Origin: Zygaena filipendulae
Lineage: Eukaryota > Arthropoda > Insecta > Lepidoptera > Zygaenidae
Reading direction: 5' to 3'
Length of the DNA: 64,000 bases
Assembly (NCBI GenBank): GCA_907165275.2
Contig: OU015657.1
Location: 13,353,001 to 13,417,000, forward strand
Part shown: in pieces, positions 33,668 through 43,649 of the stretch
Layout of the letters: the number at the start of each line of letters is the position of its first letter
Numbering within the stretch: position 1 is the first letter of the stretch
Program-made: the position numbers and the translations under genes
Notes under the pieces: generated by a model
Seen by the model: the letters and a program-made list of their open reading frames with translations, nothing else
Databases searched by the model: none
Told to the model about the DNA's origin: nothing

Positions 33668-33869
33668 AATTGATTTTTTTAAATTAATAATTGCAAGTTG
33701 AGTTACCACTAATTATATTATAGATATATCTATATTGTAACTTTAAACTGACAGCGTGCTGCTGAAGAGTTTGTTGCGTAGCTTCTTCTCTTCAGCCGTA
33801 GCACTAGGAAGTTGTGAGGGATGGATATTTTATGGGTGCTGTCATAATAACTGTAATTATATTGACGTC

Positions 33870-33927
33870 AAAATGAGCCACATTATGGGCCAAATTTGAA
33901 TAAAGGATTTGACTTTGACTTTGACTT
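33870..33927 (+). mobile_element. Retroposon 3' tail with (TTTGAC)n
   Basis: GGGCCAAATTTGAATAAAGG carries an AATAAA signal followed by TTTGACTTTGACTTTGACTT. A typical short-repeat non-LTR tail; the body cannot be delimited. Confidence 0.6.
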
Positions 33928-33941
33928 GAAATGTATATTAA

Positions 33942-34382
33942 AATAAACAAAAATTTTTAACAAAAAAATTAAAACCGACTTCCAAAAACACAAAACTGAA
34001 AAGCTAAAAATAAAATACTAAAATTAACAAAATACCGATTTAATCCAAAAGACAAAAACACACGTAATATTATTATTGGTTTGTGCTACCACTGATCGGT
34101 TTGAATTCGGTGACAAGTCCGCTGGTGGATGCCCACTTGGGTTGTCCTGCTCACGAAGAGCTGGTGGCGGGAGTCGACTTAGCCCATCTACCCCCTCCAT
34201 ATTTGGCTTGTCACCGACTTCATACCGATCAGTGGTAGCACAAACCAATAATAATATTATGTGTGTTTTTGTCTTTTGGATTAAATCGGTATTTTGTTAA
34301 TTTTAGCATTTTATTTTTAGCTTTTCAGTTTTGTGTTTTTGGAAGTCGGTATTAATTTTTTTGTTAAAAATTTTTGTTTATT
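33942..34382. mobile_element. Long foldback element, 176-bp arms
   Basis: Left arm 33942-34117 and right arm 34207-34382 are reverse complements of equal length with about five visible mismatches; the spacer 34118-34206 is unique. The arms include AACCGACTTCCAAAAACACA and ACCACTGATCGGT. A shortened relative is at 47840-47950. A transcript would fold into a long hairpin RNA. The two arms give mirror-image open frames on opposite strands, which are artefacts of the symmetry. Class unknown. Confidence 0.92.
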
Positions 34383-34489
34383 TTTCGCTTTTAAGTGACT
34401 TAGTTGGTAATTTCTCTAAGTTACAATAGCCTAATGTCAACTGCTCATCACCTTTTACAAAATATTACTTTTCTCGACGCAGGGACGTT

Positions 34490-35223
34490 AATTGTTGAGG
34501 AGTTCTCCTAGTGCTTCACCATCAGTTCCACTTCACCATATACATTGTGACGGGCATAAATTGTTTAGAAACCATATTAAAGTTAACGATTCAGAACCCG
34601 TGAAATACCTATTATTGAGTAGTTCCGATGACCATCTGTGGTCTTCATCATCAGTTCCACTTCTTCAAATTTTGCTTTCCGAAAGCAAATAAACGATTTA
34701 CTATAAAAAATACAAAAATCGCTATAGGTGTACCTATAATTTTTGAAGAGTTCCCTCGATTACTCCAAGATCCCATCATCAGATCTCAATTTGGTGACAA
34801 TGGAATCGATTTGGGAGTATCCCCTTTCAAACAAAAAACAATTTTTGAAATCGCTCCAATCGGAACCCATGAAATAGGTATTATTGTTAAGTAGTTCTGA
34901 TGACCATCCGTGGTCTTCATCATCAGTTCCACTTCTTCAAATTTTGCTTTTCATCAGCAAATGAACGATTTACTATAAAAAATACCCAAATCGCCATAGG
35001 TGTGCCTATAATTTTTGAAGAGTTCCCTCGATTTCTCCAAGATCCCATCATCAGATCCCGACTTGGTGGCAATGGGACCTAATTGGGAGTAAACCCTTTC
35101 AAACAAAAAAAGAATTTTCCAAATCGGTCCAACCGTCTTTGAGTAATCGGTGAACATACATAAAAAAAAAAAAAAAACATACATACAATCGAACATAGAA
35201 CCTCCTCCTTTTTGGAAGTCGGT
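34490..35223 (+). repeat. Tandemly duplicated dispersed repeat
   Basis: Two adjacent units (about 34600-34870 and 34870-35105) repeat with a 272-bp period, e.g. GTGGTCTTCATCATCAGTTC and GAAGAGTTCCCTCGATT(A/T)C in both. A third, internally shortened unit precedes at 34490-34600. The block ends with an A-run at 35163-35178, ACATACATACAATCG and CTCCTTTTTGGAAGTCGGTT. The similar peptides encoded in each unit follow from the duplication; neither is a known protein. Confidence 0.85.
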
Positions 35224-36848
35224 TAATTAAAATCAATAGAACTCGGAGACTGACTAGAAACAACTCGAGTTATTACGACACACACCTATTACATCATTAG
35301 ATTTATAGTCGGCATAAATCTAGATCATTACAAGGTGTCCCACCATTACGGCGATTGCTTCCAGTTCCGTCGCCCACTCGCACACACGCACTTCGAGGTA
35401 CGTAGGTATCTCCAGTAGGTGTACCTTCATTGGACCAAAGCCGTAACCTCTCATACTACTTTAAAATCCATTCAGATTTGTGTGTTGTGAAGTGGATTAT
35501 TATTATTATTATTCATAACCAATGGAAGCTGATCAACTCAACATAAACGATTTTAAGACAACTTTCCCTCTTCTACTAGAATCTAGATCCAAGGAATGTT
35601 TTGTTTGCAGACACGCATTACCTGCATGGTTCGCGTTCATCCTAACTGATGAGAAACAACTAAATAATGTTTTATTTCTTTATAGATAGAAGATATCCGA
35701 ATACTGTTGTTTTTTCTATTGAAAAGAATGATTTTTTTATTCCATTACTACCTGTCGATGTGGTTTTGTCAAATAATTATGATAGTTTAAGTTTTAATAT
35801 TCTTTCTCTTTCTAAAATTAAACTTTATTTCCTTCTTTCTGTCTTATCACATGATTTGTTATAACTACTAGTATGGTGAGGTTCTGATTGAAATAATCTA
35901 CATTATAATATTAATACTTGAATTAAGAAAAACAAACAAGTGACTAATAGACTAGCGATGTTGTTTTCAATTGAACATTATACCTATCAACTCTACTCCA
36001 AGATTGGACAATTTATAAAAATAGCATCCAACTAAGTATTACTAAGTATTAGTCATGAAATTGCAGGTTAAAGTTTGAAATATAGACTTCGAAAACAATA
36101 AAATATTGACTTTGCGAGAGCCACAAATGGTGGGATATCTGTTTTACACAGATCACGAAAATAGAGAATTCCGCTTGTCATACTGGTTCAAAATGCTTGT
36201 CTCCAAGCTATAATTGTTATGGAAAAAATCTATTTGAGTAGTATTTACATAAAGTTGTATAACATCAACGTAATATTACCAGTGTGTAGAACTTGTTTTC
36301 CTTGTCTTAACTACAAAGAGGCCAATAATTACCGAACTTCATCATAGAATCTAGTTCAAAATAATATTATCCCAGTGACACCATCACCTACACTCTACAG
36401 TGTCGAGGCTCCAGGGGCTTTACCACCTTCTCTTGATCGATGTTGGTTTTTATTTCAAAATTTCGTCAGTTAATACCTCTAAAGTCCAAATTAATATGAA
36501 CCAATTTCGATATAATTTACAATAAGACTTTCAAAGAGATGGTGCCAGCATAGACCAGACAGAAGAGGAAACAACTCAATTTAATGTGAAAATAGATGAA
36601 AACGAGATCATCAGCTGACTAATTATCTGACTAAGTTTAAAGTAATTTTGTGTGGGCGGCGGCTGGTATCGATTTGCATCATTGCTCACTCAATGCTTTT
36701 AAGAAGGAGTTGCTGCAGTACAGAACTAACTCTGTGTAACTTGGACTTGTATAGTGAAAAGTTAAAAATAAGCAAAATACATAATTTTTATACATACTTA
36801 CGTAAATAAATAAGAGGAAAAACTTACCTATATAGATTTAATGTAATA
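35224..36848. other. No recognised gene
   Basis: A unique-looking, moderately GC-rich patch lies at about 35330-35410. The 65-codon ATG-poor frame at 35667-35864 is AT-rich and unrecognised. An octamer on the minus strand (ATTTGCAT) is at 36672-36679. Confidence 0.4.
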
Positions 36849-37013
36849 TAAGGGAAGTACGTACAAAATGACATACACGGACAAAATGTCACAGGCATCA
36901 TATTTCCAATTCTGTCGCTTCTGGCCCGCTATAGACAACTACATCACGTGACACTCCCGGCTCATACCAACCTGTCAAAATGTGAACTCGTGCCAGTCTT
37001 TCGTTCGGGTCTC

Positions 37014-37033
37014 ATGGCCGACGACAAACATTG
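37014..37033 (+). pseudogene. Putative first coding exon of the pogo-like element
   Basis: ATGGCCGACGACAAACATTG encodes MADDKH plus a split codon and is followed at once by the consensus donor GTAAGT (37034-37039). The matching acceptor and next exon were lost in the internal deletion. Reading this as an exon is inference from the donor and from position downstream of the left terminal repeat. Confidence 0.4.
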
Positions 37034-37341
37034 GTAAGTTACGAGTTTCTTTTCAACTGCAGGGAGTTTTTTATATTAATATTATATTTCTCATGGTTTT
37101 ACCTTGCGTATACATTTATTGCATCCCTTAAGTACTTATTGTTGTATTTGAATAGTTTTTTCCGTGAATAATATTCATTTTGCATTTATTGTAGAATTTT
37201 TAATTTTTATAACGCTATATGGCCAAAATGACATACATAGGTAAAGGACAAAATGACATAGGTATGTATGTATAAAAATGAGCCTAAAGTTCCTTCAGAG
37301 AAGAGAAGACGAAACATTAAGGTACTAAAACCGTATTCTAA

Positions 37342-37572
37342 GAAGACAGTGAAGAAGAAAATTGGCCAAGCAACGCTCAAGATGACGAAGAGGATTGCGC
37401 TTGCATATATTGCAATGATCTTTTTTCCCTATCAAAACCTGGAGAAGACTGGTTGCGGTCTCTGCAGACCAAATAAAAGTTGCGGTGTTTAAAATGTTCG
37501 CATTGGGCCCACACCTCTTGCGCCGACGTTTCTAAACGAACCAAGCGGTTTATTTGCGAGCTTTGCCTTTGA
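37342..37572 (+). pseudogene. Broken transposase C-terminal zinc finger
   Basis: The frame starting at 37342 reads EDSEEENWPSNAQDDEEDCA, then CIYC (37402-37413), GEDWL, an in-frame TAA at 37474-37476, CLKC (37486-37497), WAHTSC (37504-37521) and CELC (37555-37566) before TGA at 37570. An acidic Ser-rich linker followed by CxxC, CxxC, HxxC, CxxC and a WAH motif is the PHD-like finger seen at the C-terminus of many insect pogo/Tigger transposases. The stop between the first two Cys pairs inactivates it. The basic segment upstream (PSEKRRRNIKVL) is in another frame, implying a frameshift. Confidence 0.7.
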
Positions 37573-38219
37573 TTTTTATACTTTTGTCATGTATGTCATT
37601 AAGTCCATATGTGGTATGCCATTTTGTCCATACGCTTTGGAACAAACGGATTTTGTTAATCTCAGTAAAATTTAAATTATTTGTTTTTCTAGTTTTTATG
37701 TTTTAAACATCTTTTAGGATTGAAAGGTATAAAACCAAAGATTACTGGTGTACAATATGAATGTACTGTGATTTATCAATAAAGAGTTATTACCTAAAAA
37801 CAAAACTATATGTCATTTTGTACGTACTTCCCCTATAGATTATAGGTGTGTGCATGGCGTATTTGCCTATAATTGGATTTGCATTGTGGCACGTAATGTA
37901 CTCACTAGGCTTATATACAATATTTTATAATGTAAATCTGTTGGCAAACCAATAAATAAATAAATAAATAAACACGGAGCTACAACAATTGTATCAGAAG
38001 CCGATTAGCTATGTAATTTACCTTAAGTTGCTTTCGACATTGACTGTACGTATTATATCTTACCTATTATAGAAAACATATTTGGGACGCCAGCGAAGAA
38101 AGTTTTGGAAAGATATAATTTTTGAAACAAAGATACAAGCATTTACCACGAAGCGACTGCCTCACCTAAATTGCTTGTCTACTGTCTAGTCAGTACTCTT
38201 TTCTCTGTGGTAAATCCGG

Positions 38220-38360
38220 TTGGTAGGCCCCTGACTGCGGTTGCGCCGCCCGCCGCTGCGCCGGCGCCGACCCGTGGATTACACAATCATTGTCCCGAGA
38301 CTCAACTCTTTGTTCAAAGTTCGCCATGATGTCATGCGCACGTTTAAGCTGGATTTATTT
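38220..38360. promoter_or_regulatory. GC-rich island with HNF4/TCF-like site
   Basis: GCGCCGCCCGCCGCTGCGCC, then GTGGATTACACAATCATTGT and CTTTGTTCAAAGTTCGCC, the last resembling a nuclear-receptor direct repeat and a TCF core. GC-rich block in AT-rich DNA; candidate enhancer. Confidence 0.3.
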
Positions 38361-38539
38361 CTAGAGCCGCTCTATAATTGTTCTCCTTTTAAATTATTTC
38401 TTTTGTCTAAAATAAACTAAACTAATTGATATAAATATACCTATGTATAACATACCTTGGGTTGTGCATTTGATAATTTTTCTCTGCTTTCTGGTAAGTA
38501 GGTAATACGAGGCAAAAACCAAACAAGAGATTAATCTAT

Positions 38540-38650
38540 TGTGTGACATGAAATGGAAGGAAGTGGATACAGAGATGAGTAGAAAGTATGAATGGAAAAA
38601 GCGTAAGCGCACTCATTGCGCCGATCCCAGGTGATTGGAAGCAGGGCAGG
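38540..38650 (+). mobile_element. LINE 3' end fragment
   Basis: CACTCATTGCGCCGATCCCA then GGTGATTGGAAGCAGGGCAG. This CCGA(C/T)CCCA..ATTGG(G)A..AGGGCAGG phrase is, as I recall, a common lepidopteran LINE terminus. Coding frame too eroded to read. Confidence 0.5.
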
Positions 38651-39471
38651 TGGATGAACTATAAAATACTATGAAGAATGTGTATCTTAGTTAAAGAAGT
38701 ATGGAATATTGTCTTCTTCCGCCTTGTTCCCGCTATCGAGAGGTCTTCGACTGGGCCTGCTCGAGGTCTCTCTTTATATTTGACCACCAGGTCAATGGCA
38801 GGCAGCTTCTGCAAATCCAGAGCGATTCAGATTGTTCTACGCCCATTGTTAAAGAACGAATATTCTCTCTACTACTACTGTAACAAAAAACAAAGCATAC
38901 TTTCCTCGCGCGTATAACACGGCCTCTCAGTTGACACTTGACATGGAGATACATACCAATATATACATAAGCCATGATTGAGACGACAGATGGAGCAATG
39001 AGGTTACCCGGCGGCAAGTACCTTGGCGCTCGGTGCGCACATACCTATAAAAGAGTAATTAAAAGTGTGTGTTTGTATGTAGCACCGCCAATAAAAGACG
39101 AGAGTGTGTAGGGAACACATGGGTGCTGTTCTCACGGACCAATTTCAGTTATAGATTAGTTAAATGTCCCATAGAATTTAGATATGACACTCGGGATCGT
39201 TATACAATAATTGTCAAAGAATACTTTTCTATATTTTCGTACCTATCGTAGATTTCATATCAAGATCGAACATGAAAATTATAGAACAACGAGAATGGTC
39301 TAAAAAGAACACATCATTCTAGTTCAATAAAAAATTGTATCATGCAATAGTACTAAAAATTGTTACAAAATTATGTTAAATTAAACTAACATGCTCTTCT
39401 ATCGACGTAGAAGACTAATAAAACTAATCTTACGACGAAATCTTTTCCATAAGACTAAGACTTATACCACT
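38651..39471. other. No recognised gene
   Basis: Short frames on both strands at 38678-39017, overlapping and unrecognised. Mixed composition. Confidence 0.4.
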
Positions 39472-39645
39472 ACTAGCTGTGCCCCTCGGTTTTACCCGCT
39501 TGAGTTTCGGAATTCCCGCAAGAAATCTAAACCTTCCCTGAACTTCCACAAATATTTCAAGATCAAAATTGGCCAAATAGGTCCAGCCATTCTCGAGTTT
39601 TAGCGAGAATAACGAAGAGCACTTTATTTTTATATAGATACCAAT
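39472..39645 (+). repeat. Family L repeat, variant middle
   Basis: CTAGCTGTGCCCCTCGGTTT and GAGTTTCGGAATTCCCGC, then a different middle (GGCCAAATAGGTCCAGCCAT; CTCGAGTTTTAGCGAGA). A LINE-type subfamily tail. Confidence 0.75.
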
Positions 39646-39681
39646 TTAATAATAATAAAATCTTTATTTCAGACATTAACG

Positions 39682-39914
39682 GCCGCACTCAGAGTCGACT
39701 TAAATGATTACTTGGTTAAGTATAGATTTTTAAAACAAAACTGCCGCAATCAGAGACGTTCAGTAAATTAATGTTAATTGCCATTTAATGAGATGTAACT
39801 TAATTAGTTAAATGCCAATATACATTAATTTATTAAACTTGTCTGATTGCGGCAGTTTTGTTTTAAAAATCTATACTTAACTAAGTAATCATTAAAGTTG
39901 ACTCTGAGTGCGGC
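39682..39914. mobile_element. Foldback MITE, arms of about 100 bp
   Basis: GCCGCACTCAGAGTCGACTT at the left and its near complement at the right (AAGTTGACTCTGAGTGCGGC). Pairing continues through AAGTATAGATTTTTAAAACA and GCCGCAATCAGA nearly to the centre, so almost all 233 bp can form one hairpin. It sits in a retroposon tail (TCTTTATTTCAGACATTAAC to the left). No clear target duplication. Confidence 0.9.
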
Positions 39915-40440
39915 TGCAAGTCCATAAATGGTTAGTGAGGAGTTAATAACAAGTTCTGCTATACATTCTATGTTCGTATTATTAGTATGTATTAGTAGTA
40001 TGTCAGTTGCCTAATTGGATGCACATAAACGTTTTTTTTGTTGTTGACCGTCTATTTTCTGTATGCGGGTACTGTGTATGTACATAGGTAAAACAAATAT
40101 ATTATTTGATCTTAATTACATAATTCTTCCTAAAAGTTTCTAGAGATGAGAAACTTTCAAAGCGTCAATCCTACGTAGTAAATTTTCAACATTTTTTGGT
40201 AGTTTTGTCAGTTCTGTTCTGCTTGAATTTTCCTATTCTGTGCCGTCGGTGTGTGAATCGAGGACGCATGTGTTCCTGCGATGTGAATCCCACAGCACCG
40301 GACTCGGCCGGGCCGCGGTGAGCGAATGTACCTACCGGCTATCAACAACAACAAGCACTCTACTATAAACTAGATAGATGGATACACATCTACGTGACAC
40401 TAAATAGCTACCATAACGCATAGAAAACACGTCTAAACAA
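39915..40440. other. No gene; small GC patch
   Basis: AT-rich apart from about 40240-40325 (CGGACTCGGCCGGGCCGCGG). Unassigned. Confidence 0.4.
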
Positions 40441-40637
40441 TAGCTGTTCTCTGCGGTTTTATCCGCGGCAATTTCTGAGCTCTCGCGGGAATTCCTAGTT
40501 ACAATATAGTCTTTGCTACCCAGGGATAATGTAGCATTCTAATGGTGAAATAATTTTTGAAATCAGTAAGTAGCTTTTGAGTTTAATCGTAACAAACAAA
40601 AAAATCTAATCTTTCTCCTTTATAGTATTAGTTAAGA
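40441..40637 (+). repeat. Family L repeat, forward copy
   Basis: TAGCTGTTCTCTGCGGTTTT, CAGGGATAATGTAGCATTCT, TTTAATCGTAACAAACAAA. Sister of 6013-6170. Confidence 0.75.
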
Positions 40638-41454
40638 TGTCATGTTCTGAATGCCTGGCTGATTTAGTGAAAAAAAGGAAAAAGAAATCGAAATTATATT
40701 GAAAAATATGACAAACTTAAAGCATGGAGTTTTTTGGTTTTTTTGGCGGCAATCAAAGGTTCGGTCATTTATTTTCACGTCGACAAAAAATGTTTAAAAA
40801 TAGATTTTGTTGTATTTTAAGGTGCTGTATTAGACAATAATATGTTTTCACAGTGACGGTTTTTTATGTTGATTTATTAAGAAGATATATGACATTTCGA
40901 GCTGATTTCTTCGGTTTCCTCCAAGAGCTCCGAGAAAGTGCTTGACAAGCTATATAGCTAGCTGGCTTGCAATGTCAAACCGTACAACGAAGTATTTCAA
41001 TATAAAATACATTGATCTAATTAATTGTACTTGAAACTGGCTAAATGCATTATATGCGAAAGTCCATAAAAAAGAAGAAAGAAAGAAACTTAAAGCATTT
41101 AACAAAAGATCGTCTCTACATTTTTTATATCAATAAATCCTCATAGAAAAGATGAAATGCACGCACAGTTCATCTTTACATGTACATAATATATTCATAT
41201 AAAAATTACAAATGAAATAATATTATTTACACCTATACACATATTAGCAAAATTTAAAATTCTACAAAACTTCACAATATTTGATTTAAACAAACAACAC
41301 AATATTGTACCTAAATAGCATTAAAATCAGCAGCTACTTATCGCATTTATCTCACTGGGATTCCCATAAAATGGCACAATAATATGAACAAGGATAATTA
41401 GGTATAGGTATTAGTTTTGCAACGGTGGGTATCCTTAGCATATTATGTTCAAGG
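40638..41454. other. AT-rich, no gene seen
   Basis: No motif, repeat or frame that I can support. Confidence 0.5.
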
Positions 41455-41790
41455 CGTGTCTATGTGAACTATGTACTTTTGAAAATCAAAATTCTAATTA
41501 GTCCGTCAGTTAGAAAATAAAAAAACAATAGACACGTATTTTTTGCTTTTTGCAATAAATTAAAATATACAGAGGTAAAGCGCATTAAACTTTAGGATGA
41601 GGAGCTCGTGACGTCACTAACCGCTAAAACCGCCATACAAACTGTCAGAATAGTGACGTCACGCGAAATTTCAACTCAATATATCGCCGTTATTTTTTGA
41701 TTACGTAAAAAAAGAAAAAATACGTGTCCAATATTTTTTAATAATCTACAAGACGGACTAAAAAATAAAAATTAGTTAACATGCCCATTA
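41455..41790. mobile_element. MITE family D, copy D2
   Basis: Same body as D1 in the opposite orientation: TAGTCCGTCAGTTAGAAAAT at the left and ACGGACTAAAAAATAAAAAT then TAGTTAACATGCCCATTA at the right. GTGACGTCAC occurs at 41608-41617 and 41653-41662. The left outer end is more decayed than the right. Confidence 0.85.
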
Positions 41791-42156
41791 TGTCATCGCA
41801 GTGACTCATTGGCGTGAGGTGGTTACATTATTTGGTGATACGAGTGCAGTGTCTGTTTGTTGAGTGCGACGTCCACTTGAGATGAATGTGTAGACAATTA
41901 CGACACTCGCATGGGACACTTGAAGTAATTGCCGCATAGCACGGCGCTGGTGGCAACGACCTACTCGTGCGCAACCAATAACTATTGGAGCACACGTTAT
42001 TTAACAAATCAGACATGAGTTATTATCACACACACAAACAAAAACAGTAGGCACACGCCCATTGTTGTAGTACCTACTCGATTTGTCTTTTCGTGAAGTG
42101 ATTGTGATAAAACCAACTAAACAAAGCATTTGCGCCAACCTCAAGCTTCTTTCTGA
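41791..42156. other. Spacer between two D elements
   Basis: 366 bp of unassigned sequence between D2 and the oppositely oriented D3. A short minus-strand frame (62 codons) is unrecognised. Confidence 0.4.
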
Positions 42157-42494
42157 GAATAGGCTGGTTTCCTAATTTTTTTTTTAGTCCGTTTTGTAGA
42201 TTATTAAAAAATATTGGACACGTATTTTTTATTTTTTTATGTAACCAAAAAATAACGGAGATATATCAAGTCGAAATTTCACATGACGTCACGCCTTGCT
42301 ACAGACTACAGTTTGTTCGCACGTTATAGCGAGCTGTGACATCACGAGTCCCCCACCCTAAACTTTAATGCGCTTTATCTATGCATATTTCCATTATTTT
42401 AAAAAAGCAAAAAATACGTGTCTTTTATTTTTTTATTATCTAACTGACGGACTAAATAGAATTTCGTTTTTTTTGCGCAGGAAACTAGCCTATT
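42157..42494. mobile_element. MITE family D, copy D3
   Basis: Ends GAATAGGCTGGTTTCCTAA and, inverted, AATAGGCTAGTTTCCTGCG; inner TAGTCCGT on both sides. The body matches D1 but the outer termini differ (GGCTGGTTTCC against GGGCATGTTGAC). One TGACGTCAC at 42294-42302; the second site is changed to GTGACATCAC. Confidence 0.85.
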
Positions 42495-42619
42495 AGACGT
42501 GCCATCTTACTGTAGACTGACAGAAATTTTATAATATAAAATTGTTTCCGATTAGTTGATTTTTACTAGAGATAACGAGGGAAATTATACAAAAGTTTGC
42601 GAAAAAAAAATTCGCAGGC

Positions 42620-42795
42620 GGAACGCTGGGGCTCCACTGAAAATCAGCACTGTGACTACTATACCGTCGCAATTCGCAGCATATTATGCTGAGTGGAGTC
42701 CCTCAGCAAGGCACTGCACCACATACTTTTATTTATTTGTAGTGTTTGTTGCGTGGTGTATCTACGTGTTTGTTTTTGCGGAATAAAGCGTATTT
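42620..42795 (+). mobile_element. Retroposon related to 26585-26824
   Basis: GGGGCTCCACTGAAAATCAG, GCAGCATATTATGCTGAGTG and GCGGAATAAAGCG. Same element type, without the long hexamer tail. Confidence 0.6.
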
Positions 42796-43130
42796 CGCCT
42801 TCATCTTTGTTCTTCTTTCTATCAAAAAGGAAACAATATAAGGGGTCGTTTACTTTCTTTGGAATATCTTCAACGTCGAGTTTTGGTTTAGAACAATCAA
42901 AGGAGTTGAATCACCCAAAAAATACTGATGATGAGAGGTTACAACCACGGCCAAACGCTCGGTCATCGAGCGTTGCGACATCATGCAAAGTACTTAAGCA
43001 TTCAATCGAAAAACTAACACACAACACGTGTGACAAATAAATTAATTGAAGCAACACACGCAGCCAACCGGCCAGCGCGCTGCCGGTACCTATCCGATGA
43101 CTCCACCAGCGCCGGTGACGAAGCGCTGCT
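42796..43130. other. No gene seen
   Basis: A non-ATG frame across 42693-43040 is unrecognised. GC rises towards 43060-43130. Confidence 0.4.
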
Positions 43131-43649
43131 GCCCCCTCAGCCAAGTTGACAATCTAGGTGTGTAATGCGCGTAACATTACACGGGTAATGTGTATTACTC
43201 CACTAGGTGAGGCAACATCACTTGAAGAGAAACGAATATCACACTATCACGCGCCACCTCGGCACTCGGCTCTCTCAAAAATACAAGTAATGATACTAGG
43301 TAGGTAACATCTCAGATTGTTAATGATTTTGAATGGTATAACCGCTACACTAGGTCCATTTTTCTTTAGAACTCATCGAGTAGGTAATGTTTGAATGATG
43401 AGTGATGTTTTCGAGTAATATCATCCGACTGGAAAAGTGATGGCACATCACATCACACTGACAGGTGAATACGTTTTGCGCATGTTTAGTTAACGCATAG
43501 AAAACTAGGAATGAATCATCTTGTCACGTGGTCACGTAAAATCGTTCAAGCAAAAGTCCAGTTTTGAGTGCCACCTGATATGACGATAGGTATGTTCCTT
43601 AGTTTGTTATGCGTTAACCAATGTAAATCGTCAACTTGGCTAAGGGGGC
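43131..43649. mobile_element. MITE family C, copy C2, with insertion
   Basis: Ends GCCCCCTCAGCCAAGTTGAC and, inverted, GCCCCCTTAGCCAAGTTGAC. The part after 43488 aligns with C1 (GTCACGTGGTCACGTAAAAT, AAAAGTCCAGTT, TTATGCGTTAAC). About 330 bp at 43159-43487 have no counterpart in C1 and look like a later insertion. Its borders could not be fixed. Confidence 0.8.
43251..43259 (-). promoter_or_regulatory. CTCF-like core AGGTGGCGC
   Basis: GCGCCACCT inside the foreign segment of C2, so this site may have arrived with a transposon. Confidence 0.25.

Larger units (their letters stand above)
36851..37833 (+). mobile_element. pogo/Tigger-like element, internally deleted
   Basis: 983 bp flanked by TA (36849-36850 and 37834-37835; the flanks share TATA). 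Both ends carry GGGAAGTACGTACAAAATGACATA-type inverted repeats. The inner motif (G/C)(A/C)CAAAATG(A/T)CA recurs near 36878, 37222 and 37248 and inverted near 37588 and 37614, probably transposase sites. A 5' exon with GTAAGT donor (37014-37033), a zinc-finger C-terminus (37342-37572) and AATAAA at 37778-37783 remain. The DNA-binding and DDE domains are gone, so it cannot move by itself. Confidence 0.85.

Noticed and set aside
33942..34382. Paired reading frames on opposite strands (74 codons each) starting and ending with the same residues
   Set aside because: They are mirror images produced by the inverted repeat, not two genes.
34628..35082. Two similar 60-88 codon peptides in tandem, as if a duplicated gene
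   Set aside because: The DNA is a dispersed repeat duplicated as a unit, also outside the frames; no known domain.
34490..35223. CRISPR-like direct repeats
   Set aside because: Only two to three long units, no short repeats with unique spacers, and the genome is an insect's.
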